Shown one piece after another: positions 36,691 through 46,240 of a stretch of DNA of 64,000 bases. Numbering within the stretch: the first letter of the stretch is position 1; every line of letters begins with the position of its first letter. The translations under genes were made by a program, and so were the position numbers. The DNA is from Campylobacter canadensis (lineage in GTDB: Bacteria > Campylobacterota > Campylobacteria > Campylobacterales > Campylobacteraceae), in NCBI RefSeq assembly GCF_013177655.1, contig NZ_CP035946.1, positions 1,798,001 to 1,862,000 of the forward strand, written 5' to 3'. The notes under the pieces are model-generated. The model worked only from the letters and a program-made list of their open reading frames with translations, did no database searches and was not told the DNA's origin.

Positions 36691-39488
36691 TAGCTTAGCT
36701 CGTCTAATAAATATATTATATTTTCACACTTAATATTTGTATTAAAAGATATTCCAAGCTCACAGGTGCTTGAAGTAGAATAAATCTTTTTTACCTTCTT
36801 AGTAGAAAAATATTCTGTAAAATCTTCTAAGGCGCTTTTATTTAACTCTGGTCTAATAAAGCCTTTATTGCCTGCAAAAGCACAACAAAAAGTGTTTGTA
36901 TGCTCATAAATATTTGCCTTTGTGCAACTTTTTGCTATTGTTTTAATATCGCTAGTCCAATTATTTTTTTTACTAGCACAAACTGAATAAATCCCTATGT
37001 TTTCATCAATTGCTCTAATTTTTAATTTATGTAAAATATGTTTAACTATGTAGCTTTGCATATCCATAATTTTTAATTTTTTAAATTCTGGATATTTTTT
37101 TAAATTATCAAGCATTTGAGCGCTACAAGCACTATGGTCGCTTACAATAATTATTCTTCCATCTTTACTTGCCTTTAACAAAGAAGTTAAACTTTTTTTA
37201 GCAATATCAAACATATCTTTTTTTAAAGAATAATCCTTAAAAGCCTTAGAACAACATAATTCTTCAATATCTTCTGGATAAATACAATTTATCTTAGCCT
37301 TCTTGCATAAATTCTCAAAAACTTCTTGAATACTCTTATTTTTTTCAATCTTAAAAAGCCTATTTAAACAAGAACTAAAATAAACAACATTATTAGTAAA
37401 ATTATAATCTTTGCTATTTAATTTATAATCATTTGCATTTAGCATATTTGTAGGCAAAATAGCTGTTTTAAAAATAACATTAAAAGCTATTGAAGTTTGG
37501 CTTAAAAAATCTTTTTTATTTAACCAATTTACCACCTTTAAAGCTTTTTTTGTATAAAAACTTGTTGTTTTTAAATTTTGTGCGATTTTATTTGCTAAAA
37601 ATAAGCCCTTTGAATGAGAATTTTTATATTCATCAGCAATATTTGCACTATTAATCTCTAACGGACAAGCACTAGCACACATAGAACATTGTGCGCAAGT
37701 ATTTATTGCATAATATTCATAATCTTTTAATAATTGTTCTAATTGCTCTTGTTCTTCTTTATTTTTAGTATTTAGTTGCTTTAATCTAGCTATTTCTTTT
37801 TTTACCGCTATTCTTTGTCTTGGACTTAGGCTTAAATTTTTGCTAGGGCATACTTTTTCACAAAAACCACACTCCATACAATATTGCAAATATTCATCAA
37901 TTTCATGCGAAGGTTTTAGATTTTTAAGATGAATTTGCCTATCATCGCTAATAATAACATCAGGGTTAAATAAATTTTTACTATCAAAAATATTTTTTAT
38001 TTTTTTATTTATTTCATAAGCTTTTTTGCCCCATTCCATCTCAACAAAAGGAGCCATCATACGACCAGTTCCGTGTTCTGCTTTTATGCTACCATCTAAC
38101 TTGCATACCATCACTGCTAAATCATCAATAAAATTTGCAAAATTCTTAGAAGATTTTTCATCATCTAAAACAACACTAATTATAAAATGCACATTAAAGC
38201 TCAAAGCGTGTCCAAAAATAATACCATTAAAATTATGTTTTTTAAATAGCATTGATATTTCATTAATACCTTCTTCAAAAGTCTGCATTGTAAAGCAAAC
38301 ATCTTCGGTAATTATTGTACTTTTTGCCTCTCTTTGCTTTGCACAAATTGGCAATAAAGCCTTTCTAACCTTCCACCAATTTTCACAAATTTTCTCATCA
38401 TAAGAAAAATTAATTCCAAACAAATCATTAACTACACTAAGAGCCTTTGTAATAAATTGCACATTTTTTTCTAATTGCTCTTTAGAATTTGATTCTAATT
38501 GCACTAAAATACAGCAATTTCCTTCTTTAATATCATTTAATTGCTCTGGCATATCTTCTAAATGGCTAACTGATTTTAAACAAGCATAATCCATAAGCTC
38601 TGCTGCACTTACTTTATTTTTATTTTCTGCAAGAATATTAACAGCCTTTGCAGCTAGGCTTAAATTCTTATAAAAAATTAAAGCACAAGTCTTATGAAAA
38701 TAATCATCAACCAAATAATATTCCACCTTGCTAACAAAGCCTAAAGTCCCTTCAGCACCAATAAAAATATGATTTAAAATATCAACTATATTGCTAAAAT
38801 CACTCAAAGCATTAATGCTATAACCTGTGGTGTTTTTGATTTTATATTTTCTTTCAATGTTTTTTACTAGCTCTTCATCTTGTATTATTTCTTCTCTTAA
38901 ATTATATATTTTATTAACCATATCTGAATGAGTATGCATAAAATAATTTACATTATCTTCATCACTTGTATCTAAAATATAACCGTCATTTAAAATTACC
39001 CTAATTGATTTTACAGTATGATAACTATTATAAGACACTCCACAACACATACCGCTAGAATTATTAGAAAAAATTCCACCAATACTTGCATTATTTAAGG
39101 TTGCTGGGTCTGGTCCTATTTTTTTATTTAAATGCTTAAGTGCTATATTAGCATCAGCACCAATTACAGCACAAGAACAACTTATATAATCGCTACTTAC
39201 TTTAATATCTTTCATTTTATACATAGTTAAAACAAGTACGCTATTTGAACAGGCTTGTCCGCTTAAGCTAGTTCCTGCACCTTTAAAAGTAAGAGCTATA
39301 TTGTATTTATTACTTAGTTTTATAATCTTACAAACTTCTTCTTCGTTTTTTACCTTTAAAACTAATTTTGGAATATATCTATAACACGAAGCATCAATAC
39401 TATGAGCAAATCTTAATATGTATTTATCATAAAGCCTATCGCCTAAGAATTTCTTACATTCTTTTGCAAATTCATTTAACATAAACAC
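36690..39488 (-). CDS. dld: FAD/Fe-S D-lactate dehydrogenase
   Basis: At 932 residues it has the composition of the C. jejuni respiratory D-lactate dehydrogenase. The PCMH-type FAD domain spans residues 30-250 (TFKGAGTSLSGQACSNS; GPDPATLNNASIGGIFSNNS), followed by the FAD-oxidase C-terminal domain (AEHGTGRMM). Two 4Fe-4S motifs follow (CMECGFCEKVCPS and CAQCSMCASACP, residues ~535-620), then a Cys-rich region with CCSKAF. It oxidises D-lactate to pyruvate and passes electrons to menaquinone. Monocistronic, divergent from pycA, which uses the pyruvate. Confidence 0.9.
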   Translation of the reverse strand: MFMLNEFAKECKKFLGDRLYDKYILRFAHSIDASCYRYIPKLVLKVKNEEEVCKIIKLSNKYNIALTFKGAGTSLSGQACSNSVLVLTMYKMKDIKVSSDYISCSCAVIGADANIALKHLNKKIGPDPATLNNASIGGIFSNNSSGMCCGVSYNSYHTVKSIRVILNDGYILDTSDEDNVNYFMHTHSDMVNKIYNLREEIIQDEELVKNIERKYKIKNTTGYSINALSDFSNIVDILNHIFIGAEGTLGFVSKVEYYLVDDYFHKTCALIFYKNLSLAAKAVNILAENKNKVSAAELMDYACLKSVSHLEDMPEQLNDIKEGNCCILVQLESNSKEQLEKNVQFITKALSVVNDLFGINFSYDEKICENWWKVRKALLPICAKQREAKSTIITEDVCFTMQTFEEGINEISMLFKKHNFNGIIFGHALSFNVHFIISVVLDDEKSSKNFANFIDDLAVMVCKLDGSIKAEHGTGRMMAPFVEMEWGKKAYEINKKIKNIFDSKNLFNPDVIISDDRQIHLKNLKPSHEIDEYLQYCMECGFCEKVCPSKNLSLSPRQRIAVKKEIARLKQLNTKNKEEQEQLEQLLKDYEYYAINTCAQCSMCASACPLEINSANIADEYKNSHSKGLFLANKIAQNLKTTSFYTKKALKVVNWLNKKDFLSQTSIAFNVIFKTAILPTNMLNANDYKLNSKDYNFTNNVVYFSSCLNRLFKIEKNKSIQEVFENLCKKAKINCIYPEDIEELCCSKAFKDYSLKKDMFDIAKKSLTSLLKASKDGRIIIVSDHSACSAQMLDNLKKYPEFKKLKIMDMQSYIVKHILHKLKIRAIDENIGIYSVCASKKNNWTSDIKTIAKSCTKANIYEHTNTFCCAFAGNKGFIRPELNKSALEDFTEYFSTKKVKKIYSTSSTCELGISFNTNIKCENIIYLLDELS

Positions 39489-39591
39489 TCCTTTAGTTTA
39501 ATATTTAATAAATGAATAGTAATTTATTAAGTTTAAAAAATATTAAAAAATTAACTCAACTTTTAGTAAAATTATAAAAAAAGGAGGCAAA

Positions 39592-41028
39592 ATGATAAAA
39601 AAAGTTCTAATAGCAAATAGAGGCGAAATAGCAGTAAGAATAATAAGAGCCTGTAGGGATTTGCACATAAAAAGTGTTGCAATTTATACAAAGCCAGATG
39701 AGCATTGTTTGCATGTAAAAATAGCAAGTGAGGCTTATTGTATTGGTAATGAAGCAATAAAAGGCTACCTTGATGCACAAAAAATAGTACAAATTGTAAA
39801 AGAGTGCAAAGCAGATGCAATACACCCAGGATATGGCTTTTTAAGTGAAAATTATGAATTTGCAAAATTAGTAGAAGATTCAGGCTTAATTTTCATTGGA
39901 CCAAAGGCTGAAGTAATTAAAAAAATGGGTAATAAAAACATAGCAAGAGAATTAATGCAAAAAAATGGAATTCCAATCGTTCCAGGCACAAAGGCTTTAA
40001 ATAATTGCAGCATAGAAGAAATAAAAGAAAAAGCATTAAAAATTGGCTATCCTGTAATTTTAAAAGCTAGTGGCGGTGGAGGTGGTAGAGGAATTAAAGA
40101 AGTTTGGAGTGAAGAAAAATTAGAAGAAAGCCTTGAACACTGCAAAAAAGAAGCTAAAGCTTATTTTAATAACGATGAAGTTTTTATGGAAAAGCTAATT
40201 GAAAATCCAAGACATATTGAATTTCAAATTCTAGCTGATAATTACGGCAATATAATTCATTTATGTGAAAGAGATTGCTCAATTCAAAGAAGACATCAAA
40301 AAATTATAGAAATCGCCCCAAGCCCTTATTTAAGCGAACATTTAAGAAAAATAATGGGTGTAAGTGCCATTGCAGCCGCAAAGGCAGCAGGTTATACAAA
40401 TGCAGGAACGGTAGAATTTTTACTTGATGATTACAATAGATTTTATTTTATGGAAATGAATACAAGAATTCAAGTAGAACACGCAGTTAGCGAAGAAATA
40501 ACGGGCGTTGATTTAGTAGTAAGGCAAATTCGCTATGCAGCAGGAGAAATACTTGATTTAGAACAAAGCGATATAAAGCCATATGGTTTTGCAATTGAAG
40601 CTAGAATTAATGCTGAAAATGTATGGAATAATTTTAGCCCAACACCAGGCTTAATAAGTGCTTATTATCCTGCCTTAGGGCCATCAGTTAGGGTTGATAG
40701 CCATATTTATAAAGATTATGTAATTCCACCTTTTTATGATTCACTAATAGCAAAATTAATAGTAAAAGCAACAAGTTATGATTTAGCAGTAAATAAACTA
40801 GAAAGAGCTTTGGAAGAATTTTCTATTGAAGGTGTAAAAACAATAATTCCATTTTTATTAGCAATCGCAAAGAGTAGAGAATTTAGAAAAGGCTTTTTTG
40901 ATACAAGTTATGTAGAAAATAATATGCAAAAATTACTAGAAAAAATAAAAAATGATGAAAAAACAAATAAAGATGAAAGCATAGCAGCAATAAGCGCAGC
41001 ATTAAACAAACATTTAAAAGGAGAATAA
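39592..41028 (+). CDS. pycA: Pyruvate carboxylase subunit A (biotin carboxylase)
   Basis: 478 residues: IKKVLIANRGEIAVRIIRAC start, ATP-grasp glycine loop KASGGGGGRGIKEVW, and ERDCSIQRRHQKIIEIAPS, MEMNTRIQVEHAVSEEITG. It carboxylates biotin with ATP and bicarbonate. A GGAGG site at good spacing decides the start. pycB follows after 1 base; in C. jejuni the two genes are apart, so the tandem arrangement is notable. Confidence 0.95.
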   Translation: MIKKVLIANRGEIAVRIIRACRDLHIKSVAIYTKPDEHCLHVKIASEAYCIGNEAIKGYLDAQKIVQIVKECKADAIHPGYGFLSENYEFAKLVEDSGLIFIGPKAEVIKKMGNKNIARELMQKNGIPIVPGTKALNNCSIEEIKEKALKIGYPVILKASGGGGGRGIKEVWSEEKLEESLEHCKKEAKAYFNNDEVFMEKLIENPRHIEFQILADNYGNIIHLCERDCSIQRRHQKIIEIAPSPYLSEHLRKIMGVSAIAAAKAAGYTNAGTVEFLLDDYNRFYFMEMNTRIQVEHAVSEEITGVDLVVRQIRYAAGEILDLEQSDIKPYGFAIEARINAENVWNNFSPTPGLISAYYPALGPSVRVDSHIYKDYVIPPFYDSLIAKLIVKATSYDLAVNKLERALEEFSIEGVKTIIPFLLAIAKSREFRKGFFDTSYVENNMQKLLEKIKNDEKTNKDESIAAISAALNKHLKGE

Positions 41029-41029
41029 A

Positions 41030-42802
41030 ATGGCTAAAAAATTTATAGATGTAATGGATACTAGTTTTCGTGATGGCTTTCAATCAGTGCTTGGAGCAAG
41101 AGTTTTAAGTAAAGATTATGAAAGCGCTATTAAAGCAGCAAAACAAGCAGGGATTACCCATTTTGAAATGGGCGGCGGTGCTTTATTTCAAAGTATGTAT
41201 TTTTATGCAAATGAAGATGCATTTTCAGCTATGCGTAGATTTAGACAAATCGTTGGAGATGAAGCAAATCTTCAAACTCTAGCAAGAGGCATAAATACAG
41301 TTAGCCTTGAAACAGGCAGCAAAGAAATAATACAACTACACGCAAAATTATTTGCAAAATATGGAGTTAGCACCATTAGAAATTTTGATGCTTTAAATGA
41401 TGTAGAAAACCTAAAATATAGTGCAGAGCAAATTACAAACTATGGCTTAAAACACGAAGTAACAATAACAATGATGCACCTAAATAGCAATAAAGCTCAC
41501 GATTGTGCTTTTTATGAAAAAATCTTAAAACAAATTCTAAAAGAACAAATCCCTTTTACAAGCATTTGTTTTAAAGACGCAACAGGTACAAGCAGCCCTC
41601 AAAAAGTTTATGAAACAATAAAAATGGCAAGAAAATTATTACCAAGCGATACTCATATTAGATTGCATACTCACGAGAGTGCAGGAGTAAGCGTAGCTTG
41701 TTATCTTGCTGCTATTAAGGCTGGGGCTGATGGCATTGACCTTGCGGTAGCACCTTTTAGCGGTGGGACTAGTCAGCCTGATATTTTAACAATGATGCAC
41801 GCTTTAAAAGGAGAAAATTATAATTTAGGCGACTTTGAAGAAGAAAAAATAAGAAAATACGAAGAAGTTTTTAAAGAATGTATGAAAGAATATTTTATGC
41901 CGCCTGAAGCAAGTAGAGTAAATGCTTTAATTCCATTTTGTCCTATGCCTGGTGGAGCACTAACAACCAATACTCAAATGATGAGAGATAATAATCTTTT
42001 AGATAAATTCGAGCAAACAATAGAGCAAATGCAAGAAGTAGTAGAGCTTGGAGGCTATGCAACTAGCGTTACTCCTGTTAGCCAATTTTATTTTCAACAA
42101 GCTTTTAATAATGTACTTTTTGGTAAGTGGGAAAAAATTGCAGAAGGCTATGGAAAAATGGTTTTAGGTTATTATGGTAAAACCCCAATTAAAGCAGATA
42201 AAAAAATAATCCAACTAGCAAAAGAACAACTAAAGCTAGAAGAAACAACAAAAAGCGCACTAAGCATAGCTGATGCTGATGAGACAAAGTCTATTAAATA
42301 TCTAAAAAGTATTTTAGAAAAAGAAAATCTAAGCACAAGCGATGAAAACATCTTTATATTAGCAACTTGCAAGGAAAAAGGTTTGGCCTTTTTGAAAAAC
42401 GAAGCAAAGCAAAATATTAGAAAAATATCATCAAACATTCAAACAATAAGCCCAACAAAACAAAATGATACACCAAGCTTTTATGTAGTTAATGTAAATG
42501 GAAATAAATACAATGTAGAAGTTTGCCCTTGTACAAATGATTATAAAATACAAGAACAAAAACCAACACAAAATACTAATATAAATAAAGATAAAGCCGT
42601 GCTTTCAAGCATTCCTGGAAATGTATTTAAGGTCTTAAAAAAAGAAAATGAAACAGTAAAAAAAGATGAAGTTTTATTTATTTTAGAAGCGATGAAAATG
42701 CAAATTCAAGTTCAAGCGCCTTGTGATGGAGTACTTTTAAAAATATTTGTAAAAGAAGGCGATGTTGTTGAAAATGAACAAGCCTTAGCACTTTATAAAT
42801 AA
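41030..42802 (+). CDS. pycB: Pyruvate carboxylase subunit B (carboxyltransferase plus biotin carrier)
   Basis: 590 residues. The N-terminal TIM-barrel carboxyltransferase has MDTSFRDGFQSVLGAR and the metal ligands in RLHTHESAGVS; the middle is a PycB-type conserved domain; the C-terminus carries the biotinylation site EAMKMQIQVQAP. With PycA it converts pyruvate to oxaloacetate. An oxaloacetate decarboxylase alpha subunit is similar, but no OAD beta or gamma gene is near and PycA is adjacent. Confidence 0.93.
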   Translation: MAKKFIDVMDTSFRDGFQSVLGARVLSKDYESAIKAAKQAGITHFEMGGGALFQSMYFYANEDAFSAMRRFRQIVGDEANLQTLARGINTVSLETGSKEIIQLHAKLFAKYGVSTIRNFDALNDVENLKYSAEQITNYGLKHEVTITMMHLNSNKAHDCAFYEKILKQILKEQIPFTSICFKDATGTSSPQKVYETIKMARKLLPSDTHIRLHTHESAGVSVACYLAAIKAGADGIDLAVAPFSGGTSQPDILTMMHALKGENYNLGDFEEEKIRKYEEVFKECMKEYFMPPEASRVNALIPFCPMPGGALTTNTQMMRDNNLLDKFEQTIEQMQEVVELGGYATSVTPVSQFYFQQAFNNVLFGKWEKIAEGYGKMVLGYYGKTPIKADKKIIQLAKEQLKLEETTKSALSIADADETKSIKYLKSILEKENLSTSDENIFILATCKEKGLAFLKNEAKQNIRKISSNIQTISPTKQNDTPSFYVVNVNGNKYNVEVCPCTNDYKIQEQKPTQNTNINKDKAVLSSIPGNVFKVLKKENETVKKDEVLFILEAMKMQIQVQAPCDGVLLKIFVKEGDVVENEQALALYK

Positions 42803-42812
42803 TTTACATTTT

Positions 42813-42848
42813 AGCTAAAAGAGTTTTTGCTTTTTTAGCTTTTTTTTA
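42813..42848 (+). terminator. Terminator after pycB
   Basis: AGCTAAAA pairs with TTTTAGCT (42833-42840) and is followed by a run of nine T. Confidence 0.8.
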
Positions 42849-42989
42849 ATTTTTCAATACATTTTTATAAGACTTGTTGTATGAATTTTACTTTTTTGTG
42901 TTTGTAAAAAAGTACAAGCTAAAAAATATTATTAAACTTACATTTGTATTATCAAGTATTTTTACATTAAAATTCAAAAAGGAGTTGTA

Positions 42990-43850
42990 TTGAAAACAAA
43001 TTATGATGAAAATGAAAATAAAAGTCCGCTTAATCCTTGGGCATTTATTAGAGTTTGTAACGAAGATATTACATTAAAAGCTAGTCTTAATTCTATTCTT
43101 GGAGCAATAAAGCGTGGTGTTATAGCCTATAACGATTGCACGGATAATAGCGAACAAATAATCTTAGAATTTTGCAAACAACACAAAAGCTTTATTCCTG
43201 CAAAGTACCCGCATAATATAATAAACACTTACTTAAATCGTACTGATGGGGGGGGGGGCTGGAAGCTATTTAAAACACAAGATGATTATATACAATCTGG
43301 TATAGATTATAAAAACTTAACACCATTAGAAAATCGTTTAAGCACATATTACAATTTTGCTTTAAGCTTTATTCCAAAAGATGAATGGTTTATTAAAATA
43401 GATTGCGATCATATCTATGATGCACAAAAACTTAAAGAATGTTTTAAATTAATTACAAATGATAATCAAGCTGTATCAATACCTAGGGTAAATGTTTTAA
43501 TAGAAAATGAGCAAATTTATGTAGATTTATATAACAATAATAACTTTTTAAGAGATGTAGGCGATCATTTATTAATTAAAAATAAAAATTTAAGTTTTTG
43601 CGATGCTGGTTTTTCAAAATTAATAGAAGCTTATAATTTACCTAAAGAAATAAAAATAATTAAAGGTGTGCAATTAAATAATATTCATTTTCCATATCTT
43701 AAAAAGAATAGAGCTTACTCTCACGCTAAATTAATAAAACTAGAAGAGCTTTTAGCAAGCGAACTAGCAAATAATCCTATGATAAATAAGCAAATTTTAT
43801 CAAAAGAATTTATTATGAATGCTTACAAACAATTTAATTTTGCTAAGTAA
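42990..43850 (+). CDS. Phase-variable CgtA-like glycosyltransferase
   Basis: 286 residues resembling Campylobacter LOS/capsule glycosyltransferases of the CgtA type: [38 protein letters not shown], and the metal/donor-site region [20 protein letters not shown] start is used; AAAAAGGAG five bases upstream supports it and no ATG is better placed. Eleven G (43248-43258) encode four Gly in a loop near residue 87, keeping the frame open in this sequence; gain or loss of one G would truncate the protein. Probable substrate is a nucleotide sugar for surface glycan; acceptor unknown. Stands alone between pycB and the MotB-like gene. Confidence 0.8.
   Translation: MKTNYDENENKSPLNPWAFIRVCNEDITLKASLNSILGAIKRGVIAYNDCTDNSEQIILEFCKQHKSFIPAKYPHNIINTYLNRTDGGGGWKLFKTQDDYIQSGIDYKNLTPLENRLSTYYNFALSFIPKDEWFIKIDCDHIYDAQKLKECFKLITNDNQAVSIPRVNVLIENEQIYVDLYNNNNFLRDVGDHLLIKNKNLSFCDAGFSKLIEAYNLPKEIKIIKGVQLNNIHFPYLKKNRAYSHAKLIKLEELLASELANNPMINKQILSKEFIMNAYKQFNFAK
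43248..43258 (+). repeat. G11 contingency tract inside glycosyltransferase
   Basis: Eleven G within the reading frame, the longest homopolymer G run in the window. Reading is in frame with this number (phase ON). Confidence 0.9.
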
Positions 43851-43863
43851 TTTATAAAAAAAT

Positions 43864-43916
43864 ATTACACGCTTAGTAAAGGTTTAAAGAAAATAAACTA
43901 AAACTTAGCGTGTAAT
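43864..43916 (+). terminator. Hairpin downstream of glycosyltransferase
   Basis: ATTACACGCT (43864-43873) pairs with AGCGTGTAAT (43907-43916) across a 33-base A-rich loop, then TTTTATTTTT. Possible terminator with an unusually long loop. Confidence 0.5.
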
Positions 43917-44183
43917 TTTATTTTTAGTAAAGCTAAGTAGATTTTTGTTTTAGCAGTAACTAATGTTTTGATATTTAATTTTTAACAACTATAAAATCAT
44001 ATAAATTTATACTTCATCGCTTCTAATAATAAGCTTTTCTAAGCTTTTAGTATTTATTGCATATACAAAATAAAAAGCTCTTTTTACATAAAAAATATTA
44101 TTTAAAAATTATAGTTATAAAACTAAGAGCTTTCATTTATTTTACAAACTTTTTTGTATTTATTTTATAAAGTTAATATCATT
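43917..44183. other. Non-coding intergenic region
   Basis: No gene or clear signal seen in this A/T-rich stretch apart from an 8-bp AAAGCTCT/AGAGCTTT inverted repeat near 44073-44133. Confidence 0.4.
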
Positions 44184-44184
44184 A

Positions 44185-44214
44185 AAAAGGCTATTTATTC
44201 GCCAATAGCCTTTT
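44185..44214 (-). terminator. Terminator overlapping the MotB-like stop codon
   Basis: AAAAGGCTATT (44185-44195) pairs with AATAGCCTTTT (44204-44214); on the minus strand the stem is followed by TAATGATA. Confidence 0.7.
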
Positions 44215-45169
44215 CAAAATTACTTGTAGCAGCTTTATTTGTAAATAATAGTTTAATTTCTATTCTTCTGCTTGCTTGTTTGTCTTCCTTGCCATCTTTT
44301 ATAATAGGTTCATTATAGCTTTTGCCAACCGCTTGAAGAAGTTTTTCTAGCTTTGCATTTTTATTAAAACTATGAATGAATTTCATAATTTCTAAGGCAC
44401 GCTTTTGCGATAACTCAAGATTGTAAATATAACTACCGCTGCTGTCTGTATGCCCTTCTATTATTATAGCCTCAATATTTGCTAAAATCTCTGGACTGTT
44501 TAAAATAGCTGTAAAATATTTACTCAAAGTCTCTTTTAACTCTTTTTTTGCATCTTCTTTAATGCTAAATTCATCACTGTCAAAAAGCACACTAGCATTT
44601 AAAGATATACTACCCGAGTTTATATCAACTAAGATTTGTTTAGATAATTTATCTTGCAAGGCTGTAATTAATTTACTTTTATTATTTTTTAACTTATCAT
44701 ATTCAATTTTAAAAGATTGTAATTTTTTACTAATTTCTTCTAATTGCTCATCTTTTGTATTAATATCTTTATTGTTTTCTTCTAATTGTGCAAGCAGGGC
44801 TAAAATTTGCGCATCTTTTTCATCAACATCTTTTAAAAGCTCTTGGTTTTTTTCATTAACCTCATCAATACTTAAGGTTAAATCCTTTACATAATCATTA
44901 ATTTGAATATTTTTATCTTGCTCTAAAAGCAATGAATTGTTAGCTTTTTTAAGCTCATTTTGTAATTTTTCTAAAAGTTGTTCTTTGTTAAGAATTAAGG
45001 CTTTTGATTTATCTAAACTAGCCTTTTCGCTCATTAAAGCATCTTGAGTAAAAATGTATTTTAAAATAATAGCACTAAGCAATAAAATAAATACAAATAA
45101 CAATCCTGCCATTAAATCAGCATAAACTATCCAAAAGCTTCCGTTTGAATTTTCATTATTCTTTTGCAT
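44195..45169 (-). CDS. MotB/OmpA-domain protein with coiled coil
   Basis: 324 residues: one membrane helix near the N-terminus (YADLMAGLLFVFILLLSAIIL) with the MotB/ExbD-type Asp before it, a long coiled coil (60-170), and a C-terminal OmpA peptidoglycan-binding domain (IIEGHTDSSGSYIYNLELSQ, then RALEIMKF). With the MotA-like gene (14-base overlap) it should form a proton-driven stator-type complex in the envelope. C. jejuni has the same pair next to fba and peb4, separate from the flagellar motAB. Confidence 0.82.
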   Translation of the reverse strand: MQKNNENSNGSFWIVYADLMAGLLFVFILLLSAIILKYIFTQDALMSEKASLDKSKALILNKEQLLEKLQNELKKANNSLLLEQDKNIQINDYVKDLTLSIDEVNEKNQELLKDVDEKDAQILALLAQLEENNKDINTKDEQLEEISKKLQSFKIEYDKLKNNKSKLITALQDKLSKQILVDINSGSISLNASVLFDSDEFSIKEDAKKELKETLSKYFTAILNSPEILANIEAIIIEGHTDSSGSYIYNLELSQKRALEIMKFIHSFNKNAKLEKLLQAVGKSYNEPIIKDGKEDKQASRRIEIKLLFTNKAATSNFEKAIGE

Positions 45170-46238
45170 TATTTAATTGCTCTATTACTTTTAAAGTTTG
45201 TTTGTTTAAAATCTCTGCACTTTCTTTTAAACTTTTTACAATGGTTTGCTCTTGCATAGTTTCTAATTCTTTTTTAAAGCTTTCAAAAGAACTTGCCATT
45301 TCATTTTTTAACGCTTTCATTTTACTTACACTTGCATCAATGTCTTTTGTAAATTCGTTTAATCTTGTGCTGATAACTTGATTATTGTTATTGCTTAATT
45401 CCAAGCTTTTTTGTGCTAAATCAGTATGAATTTTTGCAATTTTTTCAAAGGATGAAAAAAGCTTTGAAAAACTACTAAATTTATCATTATGCAGCCTTGC
45501 TAATTCACTAAAGAATGTATTATCGCAAAGTTGTTTAATTAAAACATAATTTTGCTCCATTAAATCATGTTGCTTTAATAAACTTACCCTTTCAAGCTCT
45601 TCTTTGCTCCAAAAATATTTTTTACTTGCTAATTTAAAATGAAGTTTAAAAGCATTTATCTTTGAAATACCAAGTCTTGAAAAAAACATCCACCAAATAG
45701 TTAAAAAAATTCCATAAATTGACACATAAAAAGCAGTTGCAATACCACTTAAAAGTGAGCTTATTTCATTTTCTAAAGCACTTGAATTTGAACTTGCAAA
45801 ATCAGGCATTGAAAGCGCAATGCTAATAAAGGTTCCTAAAATACCAAGCATAGGAAAAACAGCACTAGCAATATAGCCAAAAGAAAGTGGCTTTATTTTA
45901 TAGACAAAATCATCTAAAAACCAATCAAAATCAGCATTTGCCTTTACTTCTTTTCCAATACCTAAGGAATTATTTTTTATAAATTCTTTAAGTTCGTTTT
46001 CAAAATTAGTAGAATTTTTTTTAATTTTTGCCCACACATAATATTCATTTTGCGGGGCAAAAAAGATAGCGAAAAAAAGCAAAATACCGCACATAATAAT
46101 AGTATGCAAAGGCATTCTTAAAGAAAAAATTTCTAAATAAGCTAAAAGTGCTAAAACATAAACTACAACAGGGATAATTAAAATAAATAAAAAGGCAGCA
46201 AATACGCCTTTATGCTGATTTTCGCTAACTTGCTGCAC
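45156..46238 (-). CDS. MotA/TolQ/ExbB-like membrane protein
   Basis: 360 residues with membrane helices at 15-35, 40-58, about 125-145 and 165-185. The central FGYIASAVFPMLGILGTFISIAL and LLSGIATAFYVSIYGIFLTI match the MotA/TolQ/ExbB proton-channel core. Residues 255-360 are a cytoplasmic coiled coil. Partner of the MotB/OmpA-like protein. The long tail recalls ZorA of the Zorya system, but no zorC, zorD or zorE is present. Confidence 0.8.
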   Translation of the reverse strand: MQQVSENQHKGVFAAFLFILIIPVVVYVLALLAYLEIFSLRMPLHTIIMCGILLFFAIFFAPQNEYYVWAKIKKNSTNFENELKEFIKNNSLGIGKEVKANADFDWFLDDFVYKIKPLSFGYIASAVFPMLGILGTFISIALSMPDFASSNSSALENEISSLLSGIATAFYVSIYGIFLTIWWMFFSRLGISKINAFKLHFKLASKKYFWSKEELERVSLLKQHDLMEQNYVLIKQLCDNTFFSELARLHNDKFSSFSKLFSSFEKIAKIHTDLAQKSLELSNNNNQVISTRLNEFTKDIDASVSKMKALKNEMASSFESFKKELETMQEQTIVKSLKESAEILNKQTLKVIEQLNNAKE

Positions 46239-46240
46239 TT

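Noticed and set aside
41030-42802. Oxaloacetate decarboxylase alpha subunit.
   Set aside because: Adjacent biotin carboxylase PycA and absence of OAD membrane subunits favour pyruvate carboxylase.
45156-46238. ZorA-like protein of a Zorya defence system (MotA-like with coiled-coil tail, MotB-like partner).
   Set aside because: No zorC, zorD or zorE gene nearby; the pair sits beside fba and peb4 as in C. jejuni, so it is a conserved housekeeping stator-type complex.
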